From: Endobugula sp047636495
Lineage (GTDB): Bacteria > Pseudomonadota > Gammaproteobacteria > Pseudomonadales > Cellvibrionaceae
DNA length: 64,000 nt
Direction: 5' to 3'
Assembly (NCBI GenBank): GCA_047636495.1
Contig: JBLILH010000003.1
Span: 155,269-219,268 of the forward strand
Shown here: positions 18,061 to 27,247 of the stretch, piece after piece
Layout of the letters: each line of letters opens with the position of its first letter
Numbering within the stretch: position 1 is the first letter of the stretch
Position numbers and translations under genes: made by a program
Notes under the pieces: generated by a model
The model's input: the letters and a program-made list of their open reading frames with translations, nothing else
What the model was told of the DNA's origin: nothing
Databases searched by the model: none

Positions 18061-18594
18061 GTGTCTTTTCTATTATTCAAACCTATCATGCAACGTCATT
18101 ACTATCTTCTTTTATGGGCCGGTTGCAGTATGTTAATTGCCATCGCTCTGTATATGCAATATCAAATGGGGTTAATACCCTGCGCGCTGTGTATGACACA
18201 ACGCGTTTTTATTATAGCAGTAGGGCTGACAGCTCTAGTCGCGTGGCTGGTTAAGCCACCCGCTGGTAACAGGTGTTACTCTATTATTGGTATGTTATTG
18301 GCTGCTATTGGCGCAGGCTTTTCGATGCGACACATATGGCTACAAAGCCTACCTGAAGATTTGGCGCCCGCCTGCGGTCCAACATTAGGGTACTTATTAG
18401 AAAATGTGCCCTTTGTCGAAGCATTAGCGGTACTATTACAAGGTGATGGTAGTTGTGCAGAGTCTGCATGGTCTTTGTTAGGCCTAACTATTCCCGGTTG
18501 GACGTTTGTTGCTTTTGCTGGATTATTTCTTATGAATGGTGCGATACTGTATTTATCTATCTCTTATAACCGTTTAGAGAATAGTAAAACCTAG
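18061..18594 (+). CDS. dsbB: Disulfide bond formation protein DsbB
   Basis: A four-helix inner-membrane quinone reductase that reoxidises periplasmic DsbA. The first redox pair CALC is at residues 41-44 and the second pair at Cys105 and Cys132, both in periplasmic loops, matching the family. The membrane helices include LLLWAGCSMLIAIALYMQY and the MLLAAIGAGFSM segment. The GTG start at 18061 is supported by TAAAGG seven nt upstream; an ATG at 18088 is possible. DsbA is not nearby. Confidence 0.95.
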   Translation: MSFLLFKPIMQRHYYLLLWAGCSMLIAIALYMQYQMGLIPCALCMTQRVFIIAVGLTALVAWLVKPPAGNRCYSIIGMLLAAIGAGFSMRHIWLQSLPEDLAPACGPTLGYLLENVPFVEALAVLLQGDGSCAESAWSLLGLTIPGWTFVAFAGLFLMNGAILYLSISYNRLENSKT

Positions 18595-18744
18595 AGTGAC
18601 TGGGATCTATTTTGACCTTTAGCGCTTATCGACTTGCAAATAGACCTAAGCTCTTCTACTTTAGGTTTAAGGTTACCAGTGACGCGTTCACTATCTATTA
18701 ATAACACAACGACTTCTCATAGTAAGTAGTTTAGGAGCTTGACC

Positions 18745-19212
18745 ATGTTAGAAAATTGCCGATCTGCCAAAGAACGCTGGGGCGGAGTAAATAATATTAT
18801 TGATAAGTGGCTACATGAACGGCAACAGCTGCTGGTGTCTTATTGTGACCTCTCTGGGATAGGCGTATTTGATGAAGACAATGTCAAACATCAAGGACAA
18901 GTGAAACGTTTTTGTCAAATTTTAGTAGATTATGTCTCCGCTGGGCATTTTGAAATTTATGACCAACTGATAAAAGAAGGACAGGACTTTGGAGATAAAG
19001 CCGCGCTCAAACAAGCTGCGGAATTGTATGATATTATTGATGTCACCACCGAGTCGCTTATCGACTTTAATGACAAGTATCAAGAAACCGATGATTTAAG
19101 CGAGCTAGTAGCCGACTTATCTGATATTGGTGAAAAATTAGAAACACGTTTTACTGCTGAAGATAAAATGATCGAAGTGCTTCATACTTCTCACAAAGAT
19201 TTGGTTGCTTAG
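18745..19212 (+). CDS. rsd: Rsd/AlgQ family anti-sigma-70 regulator
   Basis: A 155-residue helical protein that binds region 4 of the housekeeping sigma factor and favours alternative sigma use. Typical segments are MLENCRSAKERWGGVNNIID near the start, LLVSYCDLSGI and VKRFCQILVDYVSAGHFEIY. The ATG at 18745 is preceded by AGGAG at the right distance. In pseudomonads the homologue AlgQ also influences alginate and iron regulation; here the gene sits alone downstream of dsbB with its own leader of about 150 nt. Confidence 0.93.
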   Translation: MLENCRSAKERWGGVNNIIDKWLHERQQLLVSYCDLSGIGVFDEDNVKHQGQVKRFCQILVDYVSAGHFEIYDQLIKEGQDFGDKAALKQAAELYDIIDVTTESLIDFNDKYQETDDLSELVADLSDIGEKLETRFTAEDKMIEVLHTSHKDLVA

Positions 19213-19531
19213 CGACCACTGACTATTGCTAATTTATGGAGCCTAAACCTTCGTTAATTGGTGCCAGCACACCCTTTTTAAAATAGCCGTTAGTAGCTGA
19301 AGCTACTAACGCGCCTCGACCGCTTATAAATATCTACTACGCTTATAGATAAAACCTGCCTTTATCCATAAACAGTGAGATTACAGGCGTCGCAGCTATA
19401 GGCGTTATCTATATACATGTTGCCGATACATACTTCACCGAAATAACATTATCGGCATCAATAACACCTTTATAAGAGGATAACCCATTACTCAGCCCGC
19501 TGACTCGCAACACGCTCTGACGACGATCACC
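19213..19531. other. Intergenic region with a perfect 10-bp hairpin
   Basis: About 320 bp without a gene. It holds a perfect inverted repeat, 19288-19297 with 19302-19311 (CGTTAGTAGC, loop TGAA). There is no T run after it on the plus strand; on the minus strand a T-rich tract follows. It may end rsd transcription imperfectly or be a structured leader of the next gene. Confidence 0.5.
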
Positions 19532-20587
19532 ATGGTGGCTATCACCCCACCAGCGATCCACCAACTATCAGGTGCTATTTGCTGCAGCTTTATCGCGTTG
19601 TTGCTTTTATTTCTTACAGCTTGTAGTGAAAAGCACTTGCCAGAAACATCAGTAGAGCTCGCCAGTAAAGGCTTATACACCGCCGCACTGGCAAAAAACG
19701 CAGAATGGGCAATCGCTGGATCAATTTTTCAGGGAGGCAGTCTTTGGCGAGTGGCCGATGGCGAACGTTTATATAACTGGAATCACACCGCCGACACAGC
19801 GGAGGGCATTCTCTTATTTTCTGATATAGCGGCTAATAATACTCGCGCCATTACTGCTGACGAATCCACTTTAGTGCTATGGGATATCGGCAGCGGCGAA
19901 GCATCACGGTTTTGGACATCGCCCGCTAAGATATTAGACGTCGCTTTATTGTATCACGGGCGGTATGTCGCGATGGGCTTAGCCGACCAATCGGCGGTTA
20001 TTTTCGACGCGATCAAGGGGGGAATTACACGTACATTCCATCATGACGGCAAAGTCCATAGCGTGGCGGTTAGCGATGATCAAACTCAACTCCTCACAGG
20101 CTCTGAAGATCGCACGGCGGTTTTGTGGAGGATCAGCGATGGCGAGCGCCTACTGACTATTAACCACGAAGAAGAAGTGCAATTTGTTGCACTCAGTCAC
20201 GACGGACACTACGCACTCACCGCCGCGCAATATGATAAAGCCGAGCTGTGGGATACACAAAACAAAGCCCGCTTGGGCAGTATCTCTATGAAGAAACAAC
20301 GATTAAGTTTAGGTTTGCGTATTACCGCGTCCACTTTTAACCAAGACAACACTTTACTCCTACTCGCCTATTCTAATCGTACTGTGGAGCTACGCAATGT
20401 TAAGTCTTTGGACATCATAGATCAGTGGATATTACCTCGAAGAAATCAATGGCAACCGACATCAACTGCCGCACTTGATGTCGCCTTTGACCCACAAGAT
20501 GGCCTGTTTTATGCCATTTCGTCCGATGGATTTTTACACCACCTAAGGCTACATTCTTCGTCATCCACTGTCTTTCCCGATAGCTAG
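19532..20587 (+). CDS. WD40/beta-propeller-like lipoprotein
   Basis: A 351-residue protein with a lipoprotein signal: hydrophobic stretch to LTAC, lipidated cysteine at residue 31. The mature part has repeated WD40-like blades: TLVLWDIGSGEASRF, TQLLTGSEDRTAVLWRISDG, HYALTAAQYDKAELWD and NRTVELRNVKSLD. About six blades can be counted. Such proteins serve as interaction platforms; no partner is evident. The gene is followed by a bidirectional terminator shared with the convergent FKBP gene. No strong ribosome site is seen before the ATG, so the start may be slightly different. Confidence 0.82.
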   Translation: MVAITPPAIHQLSGAICCSFIALLLLFLTACSEKHLPETSVELASKGLYTAALAKNAEWAIAGSIFQGGSLWRVADGERLYNWNHTADTAEGILLFSDIAANNTRAITADESTLVLWDIGSGEASRFWTSPAKILDVALLYHGRYVAMGLADQSAVIFDAIKGGITRTFHHDGKVHSVAVSDDQTQLLTGSEDRTAVLWRISDGERLLTINHEEEVQFVALSHDGHYALTAAQYDKAELWDTQNKARLGSISMKKQRLSLGLRITASTFNQDNTLLLLAYSNRTVELRNVKSLDIIDQWILPRRNQWQPTSTAALDVAFDPQDGLFYAISSDGFLHHLRLHSSSSTVFPDS

Positions 20588-20592
20588 GCACA

Positions 20593-20621
20593 AAAAAAGC
20601 CCTCACTGCGAGGGCTTTTTT
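20593..20621. terminator. Bidirectional rho-independent terminator
   Basis: Arms 20593-20604 and 20610-20621 are perfectly complementary (AAAAAAGCCCTC / GAGGGCTTTTTT) around a 5-nt loop, flanked by A and T runs. It serves the convergent lipoprotein and FKBP genes. Confidence 0.94.
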
Positions 20622-20649
20622 ATAACAAGCTTACGGTAATAATAAATGG

Positions 20650-21426
20650 TTAAGGCATGATAGGTGCATCTGGTAACGCATCTACCTGAGCTATGCTTAG
20701 TAATTCAACATCAAAGATCAACACCGCATGGGGGCCAATCACAGGACCTGTACCACCGGGACCATAAGCTAGATCAGACGGGATAGTCAGTTCGAATTTA
20801 TCCCCTACGTTCATTAGCTGTAAGGCTTCAGTCCAACCCGGAATAACGCCGACAACAGGGAACGTGGCTGGCTGGCCGCGATCGTAAGAACTGTCGAATA
20901 CCGTGCCATCGACCAGGGTCCCTTTATAGTTCACCGTCACCGTATCGCTTTCTTTAGGTACTTCGCCATCGCCCGCCACTAATTCTTTGTACTGCAGGCC
21001 GCTGTTAGTAGTAACAACACCTTCTTTTTCAGCGTTTGCCGCTAAATAAGCTGCGCCGGCTTCTTTATTGGCAGTCACTAAAGCGTCTCTCTCGGTTTTT
21101 TGGGTCTGCTGAGCGCGTGTTTGTATTTCTTGGATGGTATTAGACCTGTCTTCTTCTGACATCCGTGATTCCTTATCCTCAACTACATCGGCAACCGCCA
21201 GTGCCAATGTGTCGACATCAAGAGTGATGCCATCTTGAGTAAATTGTCGAGCCATATTTTCACCAACAATATAGCTTAAGCGTTGATCCAACGACGCGAG
21301 CGGTGAGGCTTCTTCTATCGTCGCTGCGGTTTCAGTTGTTGGTGCTTCTTCTGGGGCCTTGTCAGCACCGCAAGCAGTCAGAATAAAGGTCGCTGCTGTA
21401 ACAGCAGCGAAACGATGTAATTTCAT
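20650..21426 (-). CDS. FKBP-type peptidyl-prolyl isomerase, lipoprotein (FkpA/Mip-like)
   Basis: A 258-residue periplasmic or envelope-anchored folding factor. The lipobox LTAC places the lipidated cysteine at residue 19. An N-terminal dimerisation domain (RLSYIVGENMARQF..., with a long helix rich in Glu and Gln) is followed by the FKBP domain: DTVTVNYKGTLVDGTVFDSS, VIPGWTEALQLM and YGPGGTGPVIGPHAVLIFDV. The catalytic aromatic and Asp residues are present. The C-terminus runs about 10 residues past the domain. Confidence 0.92.
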   Translation of the reverse strand: MKLHRFAAVTAATFILTACGADKAPEEAPTTETAATIEEASPLASLDQRLSYIVGENMARQFTQDGITLDVDTLALAVADVVEDKESRMSEEDRSNTIQEIQTRAQQTQKTERDALVTANKEAGAAYLAANAEKEGVVTTNSGLQYKELVAGDGEVPKESDTVTVNYKGTLVDGTVFDSSYDRGQPATFPVVGVIPGWTEALQLMNVGDKFELTIPSDLAYGPGGTGPVIGPHAVLIFDVELLSIAQVDALPDAPIMP

Positions 21427-21736
21427 GATGGTTCCTTTTTATTAGATAAAAATATGAATCAATTGGTGAGCCTTACGTAGTGGTAGAAACTCAAAATTCA
21501 TATCTAATAATATATTAAGAGCCCGTTGTAAGAAAGCTATTTTACTTACATACTGTGTTTACAACATCGTTTGCTAATGAGGCCCCAAGCTAACGTGGTC
21601 TCATTCGGCATCTATGTCAGTACACCTTGAGATTACAACAAATGAATCTTCATCCCAACAAAAAATGTATTGAGTCATTTTATTGGGCATCGACTTATAT
21701 GATGATGACGTTTTCTGGCTATAGAGGAGGTTAACG

Positions 21737-21817
21737 GTGCAGACACAGATAATCTTTAATCAGCAGGCACTTCGGTTCTTTAATGATGGTAACAGCCCTA
21801 TGAAACTTTATTTATGA
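21737..21817 (+). CDS. 26-codon leader ORF overlapping the ubiA start
   Basis: A GTG at 21737 follows a full GAGGAGG ribosome site (about 21724-21730) and opens a frame of 26 codons whose TGA (21815-21817) overlaps the ubiA ATG (21814) as ATGA. ubiA itself has no ribosome site immediately before its start, so translational coupling is likely. The peptide (starts MQTQIIFNQQALRFF) is not recognised. It could be the tail of a lost upstream gene, since ubiC often precedes ubiA, or a regulatory leader. Confidence 0.55.
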   Translation: MQTQIIFNQQALRFFNDGNSPMKLYL

Positions 21818-22683
21818 AACGTCTTTCTCTCTCCACACTTCAACCGTATTGGGAGCTGATGCGCTGCCATCGACCCATTGGGATCTTATTACTGCTATGG
21901 CCAACCTATTGGGCGTTATGGCTTGCGGCAGAAGGAATACCCGACTGGGATATTTTATTCATCTTCACGGTAGGCGTTATTGCCATGAGAACGGCTGGCT
22001 GCATTATCAACGATATTGCTGACAGGCATATTGACGGGCACGTAAAGCGGACGCAAAGGCGACCACTAGTCAGTGGTGCGGTCACAGTAAAATCTGCTTA
22101 TTACTTGCTGACGGGGGTCACTACAGTGGCACTTGCTGCGGTATTGTTTACTAATATTCTTACTATTTATATGGCTGTTATTGCGGTGGTACTAGCCTTC
22201 AGTTATCCGTTTATGAAGCGCTATACACATTTGCCGCAAGTCGTATTGGGTATGGCTTTTTCCATGAGCATTCCTATGGCGTTTGCCGCGCTAACGGGTG
22301 AGCTCAATTCAGGCTTATGGCTTCTTTATACTACCAGTGTACTATGGACTGTGGCGTATGATACTTTTTACGCTATGGCTGACCGAGAATATGACAAACA
22401 AATTGGTGTCAAATCAACCGCTATTTTATTTGAAGAAAATGATCGTGTTATTACTGCTAGCATTCAATTGTTAGCCATCGCTGGATGGCTCATGGTAGGG
22501 CAACGTTTTGCATTAGGTCATTTTTATTATGCCGGTGTCACCATAGCGCTTGGCTTAATGGTTTACCAGCAATGGCTCATAAGACATCGTCAGCCTGCGG
22601 CTTGCCTCGCTGCATTTATACATAATCAATGGGTAGGTATGGCAGTGTTTATAGGCATATTGCTACATTTTGCGACGAACTAA
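21814..22683 (+). CDS. ubiA: 4-hydroxybenzoate polyprenyltransferase UbiA
   Basis: A 289-residue integral membrane enzyme attaching the polyprenyl tail to 4-hydroxybenzoate in ubiquinone synthesis. The two Asp-rich substrate motifs are present: NDIADRHIDGHVKRT followed by RRPL, and YDTFYAMADREYDK followed by IGVKSTAILF. Roughly eight membrane helices are evident. The start overlaps the short leader frame. The usual partner ubiC (chorismate lyase) is not in the window. Confidence 0.96.
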   Translation: MKRLSLSTLQPYWELMRCHRPIGILLLLWPTYWALWLAAEGIPDWDILFIFTVGVIAMRTAGCIINDIADRHIDGHVKRTQRRPLVSGAVTVKSAYYLLTGVTTVALAAVLFTNILTIYMAVIAVVLAFSYPFMKRYTHLPQVVLGMAFSMSIPMAFAALTGELNSGLWLLYTTSVLWTVAYDTFYAMADREYDKQIGVKSTAILFEENDRVITASIQLLAIAGWLMVGQRFALGHFYYAGVTIALGLMVYQQWLIRHRQPAACLAAFIHNQWVGMAVFIGILLHFATN

Positions 22684-22886
22684 TGATTGCCCGTCAATAG
22701 GATCCTGCGGCAGATAAATATAACCCGCTATTTTCTCACACAATAGGTGTGGTTGTTTGCAATATGCCAACGCCTGTATCTAAGGGCCTATCGGACTTAG
22801 ACAAAAACTGACCAATTTCATTTGCCCTCGTAACGAGTCATTAATGGATAGAGACCAATTATGCGTGTGTGAATGTAAAAACGTAA

Positions 22887-22920
22887 TTGTAACAAAACTG
22901 TAACGCTGGCTGTATTTAAT
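22887..22920 (+). promoter_or_regulatory. Pho box and -10 element of phoB
   Basis: TTGTAACAAAACTGTAAC at 22887-22904 matches 15 of 18 positions of the PhoB-box consensus (two TGTxA half sites 11 nt apart). Exactly 10 nt further lies TTTAAT (22915-22920), a -10-like hexamer. The phoB start is 40 nt downstream of that. This implies autoregulation of phoB. Confidence 0.78.
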
Positions 22921-22959
22921 GACTTATTGATGTAGAGACTAATCTGAGCTAGAAAAAGT

Positions 22960-23661
22960 ATGAGCGAAAATAAAACCATTTTGATCGTCGACGATGAGGC
23001 AGCTATTCGCGATATGTTACGTGTAGCATTAGAGATGGCAGATTACCACTGCTTAGAGGCTGCCGATACGCAAACAGCGCACACACTAATTATTGACCAA
23101 AAACCGAGCCTTATTTTGCTCGACTGGATGCTGCCAGGTACCAGCGGGATTGATTTAGCGCGTCGTTTAAAGAAAGATGAGTTTACCGCAAATATACCCA
23201 TCATCATGCTAACCGCAAAAGGCGAAGAAGATAATAAGATTCAAGGCTTAGAAGTCGGGGCCGATGACTACATTACTAAACCCTTCTCCCCTAGAGAGCT
23301 AGTTGCGCGATTAAAAGCGGTATTACGCCGCACTGAAGGTATTGCCGCCGCCGACCCGATAGAGGTTGAAGGTTTAAAAATGGACCCGTTGAGCCATGTC
23401 GTCACCATCGATAACGCACCATTGCAGATGGGACCAACAGAATACCGCTTACTCGAATTTTTTTTAACACATCAAGATCGAGTATATAGCCGTGGGCAGT
23501 TGCTTGATCATGTATGGGGAGGCAATGTGTATGTCGAAGAACGCACTGTTGACGTGCATATTCGTCGGTTACGTAAGGCTCTTATTCATCACGATAGGCT
23601 TATTCAAACAGTGCGCGGCGCCGGATATCGCTTCTCTGCCAAACTAGCCGTGAACAGTTAA
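22960..23661 (+). CDS. phoB: Phosphate regulon response regulator PhoB
   Basis: A 233-residue OmpR-type response regulator that activates phosphate-starvation genes. The receiver domain has the acidic pair near DDEAA, the phospho-acceptor Asp55 in LLDWMLPG, and Lys in YITKPFSP. The C-terminal winged helix contains TEYRLLEFFLTH and ERTVDVHIRRLRKAL, then the wing VRGAGYRF typical of PhoB. The box upstream indicates it activates itself. phoR follows after about 180 nt. Confidence 0.97.
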   Translation: MSENKTILIVDDEAAIRDMLRVALEMADYHCLEAADTQTAHTLIIDQKPSLILLDWMLPGTSGIDLARRLKKDEFTANIPIIMLTAKGEEDNKIQGLEVGADDYITKPFSPRELVARLKAVLRRTEGIAAADPIEVEGLKMDPLSHVVTIDNAPLQMGPTEYRLLEFFLTHQDRVYSRGQLLDHVWGGNVYVEERTVDVHIRRLRKALIHHDRLIQTVRGAGYRFSAKLAVNS

Positions 23662-23732
23662 TTTTAATCTTTGTCTTGTCCTTACCTTACATTCATATCA
23701 CTGCCGAAGACAGCCACAATATTTGCTATTCA

Positions 23733-23753
23733 ATAGCCGATAGTCTCGGCTAT
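23733..23753 (+). other. Hairpin in the phoB-phoR spacer
   Basis: ATAGCCGA (23733-23740) and TCGGCTAT (23746-23753) form an 8-bp stem with a 5-nt loop, without a T run. It lies in the 182-nt gap between phoB and phoR and might adjust relative expression or mRNA stability. Confidence 0.45.
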
Positions 23754-23843
23754 ACTGATCGGACTAAATCGGTGCCAGCAAAAAATGCTGTGATGGGGTG
23801 ACTCATTAGCCTGCCGCCCTAATAAAACATCCAATCCCTAATA

Positions 23844-25160
23844 TTGAGAGCGTTCGTTTTGCACGATAACTTTTCTGCCGAAATACAACGACTGTTTTTT
23901 CTTACTCTGTTTGGCCTTGTCGTTGGCTTAGTGAGCGGTGAACTTTTATTATCATTGTTCTTTACTACTTTTCTCTATTTGTTTTGGCATTTATATCAGG
24001 TCAAAAAGTTAGATAAATGGCTGCGTAATAACAAGCTTCCAAATATACCTGACGCAGACGGGATATGGGCTGATATTTTTGACTGCCTACGTCGAGATAA
24101 AAAACGCCAGTTAAAAGAAAAGCGACGCCTGAAGTCTGTTATTAATCGTGTTGAAACCATGACTGGGGCACTCAATGACGCGGTGGTTTTACTCAATCCC
24201 GATTTCACCATCGGCTGGCTAAACAAACCCTCTCGCAACTTACTCAACTTACGTCGAGCTGACGTAGGTCATCCTATCACCAACTTTATTCGCCATCCTG
24301 TTTTTGTCAACTACCTACATCATGGTGACCACGATGTACCTCTGGTTCTGCCCGCCTCCAATAACATTGAGCAACGCTTAGAATTCCGCCTAAACCATTT
24401 TGGGGAGGGTGAAGGTTTACTCATTGTGCGTGATGCATCACGACTGTATAAATTGGAGCAAATGCGTAAGGACTTTGTTGCCAATGTGTCCCATGAATTA
24501 CGGACGCCGCTCACGGTCATTTTGGGATATTTAGAGACCCTAAGCGATTCCCAGCAGGTCGACGACCCTTGGAGAAGGCCGGTACAACAAATGCAACAAC
24601 AGGCCTCACGGATGAAGACCCTCATCAATGATTTAACCATGCTTTCCAAGCTTGAGACTGATGAAATAAGCAAGCAACAAACTGATGTTCACATTAAGCC
24701 ACTACTCAATATGATCGTTGACGAAGCCAAGACCATTTACCATCAACGGTCCGTTGATATTACATTAGATTGCCCACCCAAATGGAGTATCAGCGGCTGC
24801 GAAAAAGAACTCCACAGTGCTTTTTCTAATCTTGTTATGAATGCAGTGAAGTATTCTCCGCCTGGAAAACCAATCAATATTAGTGTGAGAAAAAACTTTG
24901 TTAGCGGTATTGACGTAAAAGTTGAAGATAACGGTTATGGCATTGAGCGACAACATATTGATAGACTCACTGAGCGGTTTTATCGTGTTGACGCTAGTCG
25001 TTCGATAGAAACTGGGGGTACCGGACTTGGGCTAGCGATTGCTAAGCATATTCTCGCCCGCCACGATGCCCGCTTACACATTGCTAGCCGCATCAATCAG
25101 GGCAGTACTTTTAGTGCTGTTTTTCCAAAAGACCGAGTGACTATTGTCGACAAAATATGA
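23844..25160 (+). CDS. phoR: Phosphate regulon sensor histidine kinase PhoR
   Basis: A sensor kinase of up to 438 residues. Two membrane helices near the N-terminus (about residues 17-49), a PAS domain (MTGALNDAVVLLNPDFTIGW), the H-box FVANVSHELRTPL with His217, the N-box LVMNAVKYSPPG and G-boxes VEDNGYGI and GGTGLGLAIAKHI are all present. The start is a TTG; either 23844 or the TTG at 23859 (with GAGAG upstream) is possible. The stop overlaps the next start by 4 nt. It pairs with PhoB and is normally inhibited through PhoU and Pst. Confidence 0.95.
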   Translation: MRAFVLHDNFSAEIQRLFFLTLFGLVVGLVSGELLLSLFFTTFLYLFWHLYQVKKLDKWLRNNKLPNIPDADGIWADIFDCLRRDKKRQLKEKRRLKSVINRVETMTGALNDAVVLLNPDFTIGWLNKPSRNLLNLRRADVGHPITNFIRHPVFVNYLHHGDHDVPLVLPASNNIEQRLEFRLNHFGEGEGLLIVRDASRLYKLEQMRKDFVANVSHELRTPLTVILGYLETLSDSQQVDDPWRRPVQQMQQQASRMKTLINDLTMLSKLETDEISKQQTDVHIKPLLNMIVDEAKTIYHQRSVDITLDCPPKWSISGCEKELHSAFSNLVMNAVKYSPPGKPINISVRKNFVSGIDVKVEDNGYGIERQHIDRLTERFYRVDASRSIETGGTGLGLAIAKHILARHDARLHIASRINQGSTFSAVFPKDRVTIVDKI

Positions 25161-26404
25161 GCCACGACACCGCAAAATCTACCCATTCGATTAACGTCGG
25201 ACGAAGTACATCGTTTATGGCTACCTTTCATTCTTCAATTAACGCTATTGCTGAGGAGGACTGGAACACCCTTTGTGGTGTCGACTATCCATTTTTACGC
25301 CATGAGTTCTTTTCCGCGCTAGAAAACAGCGGCAGTACGTCGGAAAAAACAGGCTGGCAACCCTACCATCTTAGTTTATCGCAACCGTCCAATGGGCAAA
25401 TAATTGCGGTGATGCCGCTATTCCTCAAAACACATTCCTATGGCGAATATGTCTTTGATTGGGCATGGGCGGATGCTTATCAACGGCATGGTTATAACTA
25501 TTACCCAAAATTGATCAGCGCTATTCCCTTTACGCCTGCGACGGGTATGCGCTGGGGAATTGATCAACAATTTGACGAAGACACTATCATTAGTGCTTTT
25601 CAACAAGCCATCACCACAGAGGCAAAAAACAAGCAGCTATCTTCTTGTCATATATTGTTTCTCACTGATGAAAAAAATCAACAATGGTGTCGCTCTGAAT
25701 GGCAACAACGAACGGGTTACCAATACCATTGGTTTAACCAAGGCTATACTTGTTTTGACGATTTTCTAGCCAGAATGACATCGCGTAAACGTAAAAATAT
25801 TATTAAAGAACGCCGTAAAATCACTGACCAAAATATCACTCTTGTCACCAAAACAGGCGATCAACTCTCACTTGAAGAGTGGCAACAATTTTATCTCTTC
25901 TACCAATCTACTTATTATAAGCGCAGTGGTCATCAAGGGTACCTATCAGCCGCGTTCTTCCCTGCATTAGCAAGTGGCCTAGCTGAAAACCTAGTGATGA
26001 TCCAAGCATATGCTGCCAACGATGATAATAATAATAATAATAGCCATCGCAGTCAAGACCTTGTTGCTGCCGCACTGTGTTTCAAAGACAGCGAGACCTT
26101 ATATGGCAGGTACTGGGGATGCCTAGATGACTTCGACAGCCTGCATTTTGAGGCCTGTTATTATCAAGGGATTGAATATGCGATCGAAAATAAATTAATG
26201 CGTTTTGATCCCGGAGCCCAAGGCGAACATAAAATTCAGCGAGGCTTTACCCCTATTACAACTTACTCCTCTCATTGGCTAGCGAATGATGAGTTTTCTC
26301 ATGCCATTAGTCGGTTTCTAACTCAGGAAAAGCGAGAGGTCCAACAGTATTTAACCGCAGCAGCGGAACATCTGCCCTTTAAGAAAAAAACAGACATTCC
26401 GTAA
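25157..26404 (+). CDS. COG3146/DUF482 GNAT-fold acyltransferase-like protein
   Basis: A 415-residue cytoplasmic protein of the peptidogalycan/FemAB-like family: early FLRHEFFSALENSG, the segment PYHLSLSQ, the VMPLFLKTHSYGEYVFDWAW block, PFTPATGMR, SRKRKNIIKERRK and the C-terminal FDPGAQGEHKIQRGF. These conserved blocks identify the family; its biochemical reaction is not established. It overlaps phoR by ATGA, so it may be co-transcribed with the phosphate sensor. A run of AAT codons at about 26024-26041 encodes five or more Asn in a row, a likely variable loop. Confidence 0.88.
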   Translation: MSHDTAKSTHSINVGRSTSFMATFHSSINAIAEEDWNTLCGVDYPFLRHEFFSALENSGSTSEKTGWQPYHLSLSQPSNGQIIAVMPLFLKTHSYGEYVFDWAWADAYQRHGYNYYPKLISAIPFTPATGMRWGIDQQFDEDTIISAFQQAITTEAKNKQLSSCHILFLTDEKNQQWCRSEWQQRTGYQYHWFNQGYTCFDDFLARMTSRKRKNIIKERRKITDQNITLVTKTGDQLSLEEWQQFYLFYQSTYYKRSGHQGYLSAAFFPALASGLAENLVMIQAYAANDDNNNNNSHRSQDLVAAALCFKDSETLYGRYWGCLDDFDSLHFEACYYQGIEYAIENKLMRFDPGAQGEHKIQRGFTPITTYSSHWLANDEFSHAISRFLTQEKREVQQYLTAAAEHLPFKKKTDIP

Positions 26405-26411
26405 ATAACCC

Positions 26412-27008
26412 TTACGGCTGATGCTGCCAAACTATTAATCGATTGTTAGCAGGCATAGCGTGATCCGCCACAAATTGCAGACCATTGTCTGCGGCTAACC
26501 TATTAATCCTTTCGATATCTCTAATGCCTCTACCCGTATTCGATGCACGTAAAAGCTGATCAAAACGCTGATTACTTTCACTCGTATACTCTCCATCGTA
26601 ATTGAAGGGGCCGTAGGCAATCAGTAGCCCTGAGGGGCTCAATACATGAGGGGCTTTGTTGAAAAAATGCGTTACATAATCCCACGACATAATATGTAAC
26701 GAGTTTGCCGTAAATATTGCATCCATAGCATGCGGCAGCCATTGCTTATCCGCGACGTTGAGAGAGATCGGGGCAAGACAATTTTTTACGCCAGCTTCAG
26801 TAATCCACGCATTGATGCCTTGATGATTTTCGTCAAGATCACTGGTCTGCCATATTATATCCGGCAAGTGTCCAGAAAAATATACCGCATGCTGGCCAGT
26901 ACCACTCCCTACCTCTAACACTGACTTTGCATTGCTCAGTAAAGGCCCTAGCTGCTCTAAAATAAAGTCGCGGTTGTTGACACACGCTTGGGAAAAAGGT
27001 TTAAGCAT
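26412..27008 (-). CDS. DUF938 SAM-dependent methyltransferase-like protein
   Basis: A 198-residue Rossmann-fold protein. The SAM-binding motif is VLEVGSGTGQHAVYFS (about residues 35-50), followed by WQTSDLDENHQGINAWI and FTANSLHIMSWD, and the C-terminal NNRLIVWQ, all matching the DUF938 family. The substrate is unknown. Convergent with the preceding acyltransferase-like gene, with only 7 nt between the stops. Confidence 0.9.
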   Translation of the reverse strand: MLKPFSQACVNNRDFILEQLGPLLSNAKSVLEVGSGTGQHAVYFSGHLPDIIWQTSDLDENHQGINAWITEAGVKNCLAPISLNVADKQWLPHAMDAIFTANSLHIMSWDYVTHFFNKAPHVLSPSGLLIAYGPFNYDGEYTSESNQRFDQLLRASNTGRGIRDIERINRLAADNGLQFVADHAMPANNRLIVWQHQP

Positions 27009-27162
27009 CGCTTGTCACTGCCGCTATTGGTGAATGTAAGCTTGAATATCATATTGAATAATGACCCACCCGACATAAATAGTATCTTAATTGAATCTTT
27101 TTTAGTACAGGTTGTTGTTTTAACGCATTGGGCTTCGGGTATTACTGGGCCAATTCACAGAT

Positions 27163-27204
27163 AACAAAAAACGGCTTAGTGATCACTAAGCCGTTTTTTT
27201 TGTT
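27163..27204 (-). terminator. Rho-independent terminator of pstS
   Basis: A 12-bp perfect palindrome (27171-27182 with 27183-27194, ACGGCTTAGTGA) is flanked by A/T runs. It lies 44 nt beyond the pstS stop on the minus strand, with a run of T on that strand. Confidence 0.9.
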
Positions 27205-27247
27205 ACCCCTACTGTTTTACGAAAGGGATGGGGGCATTACTGATCGA

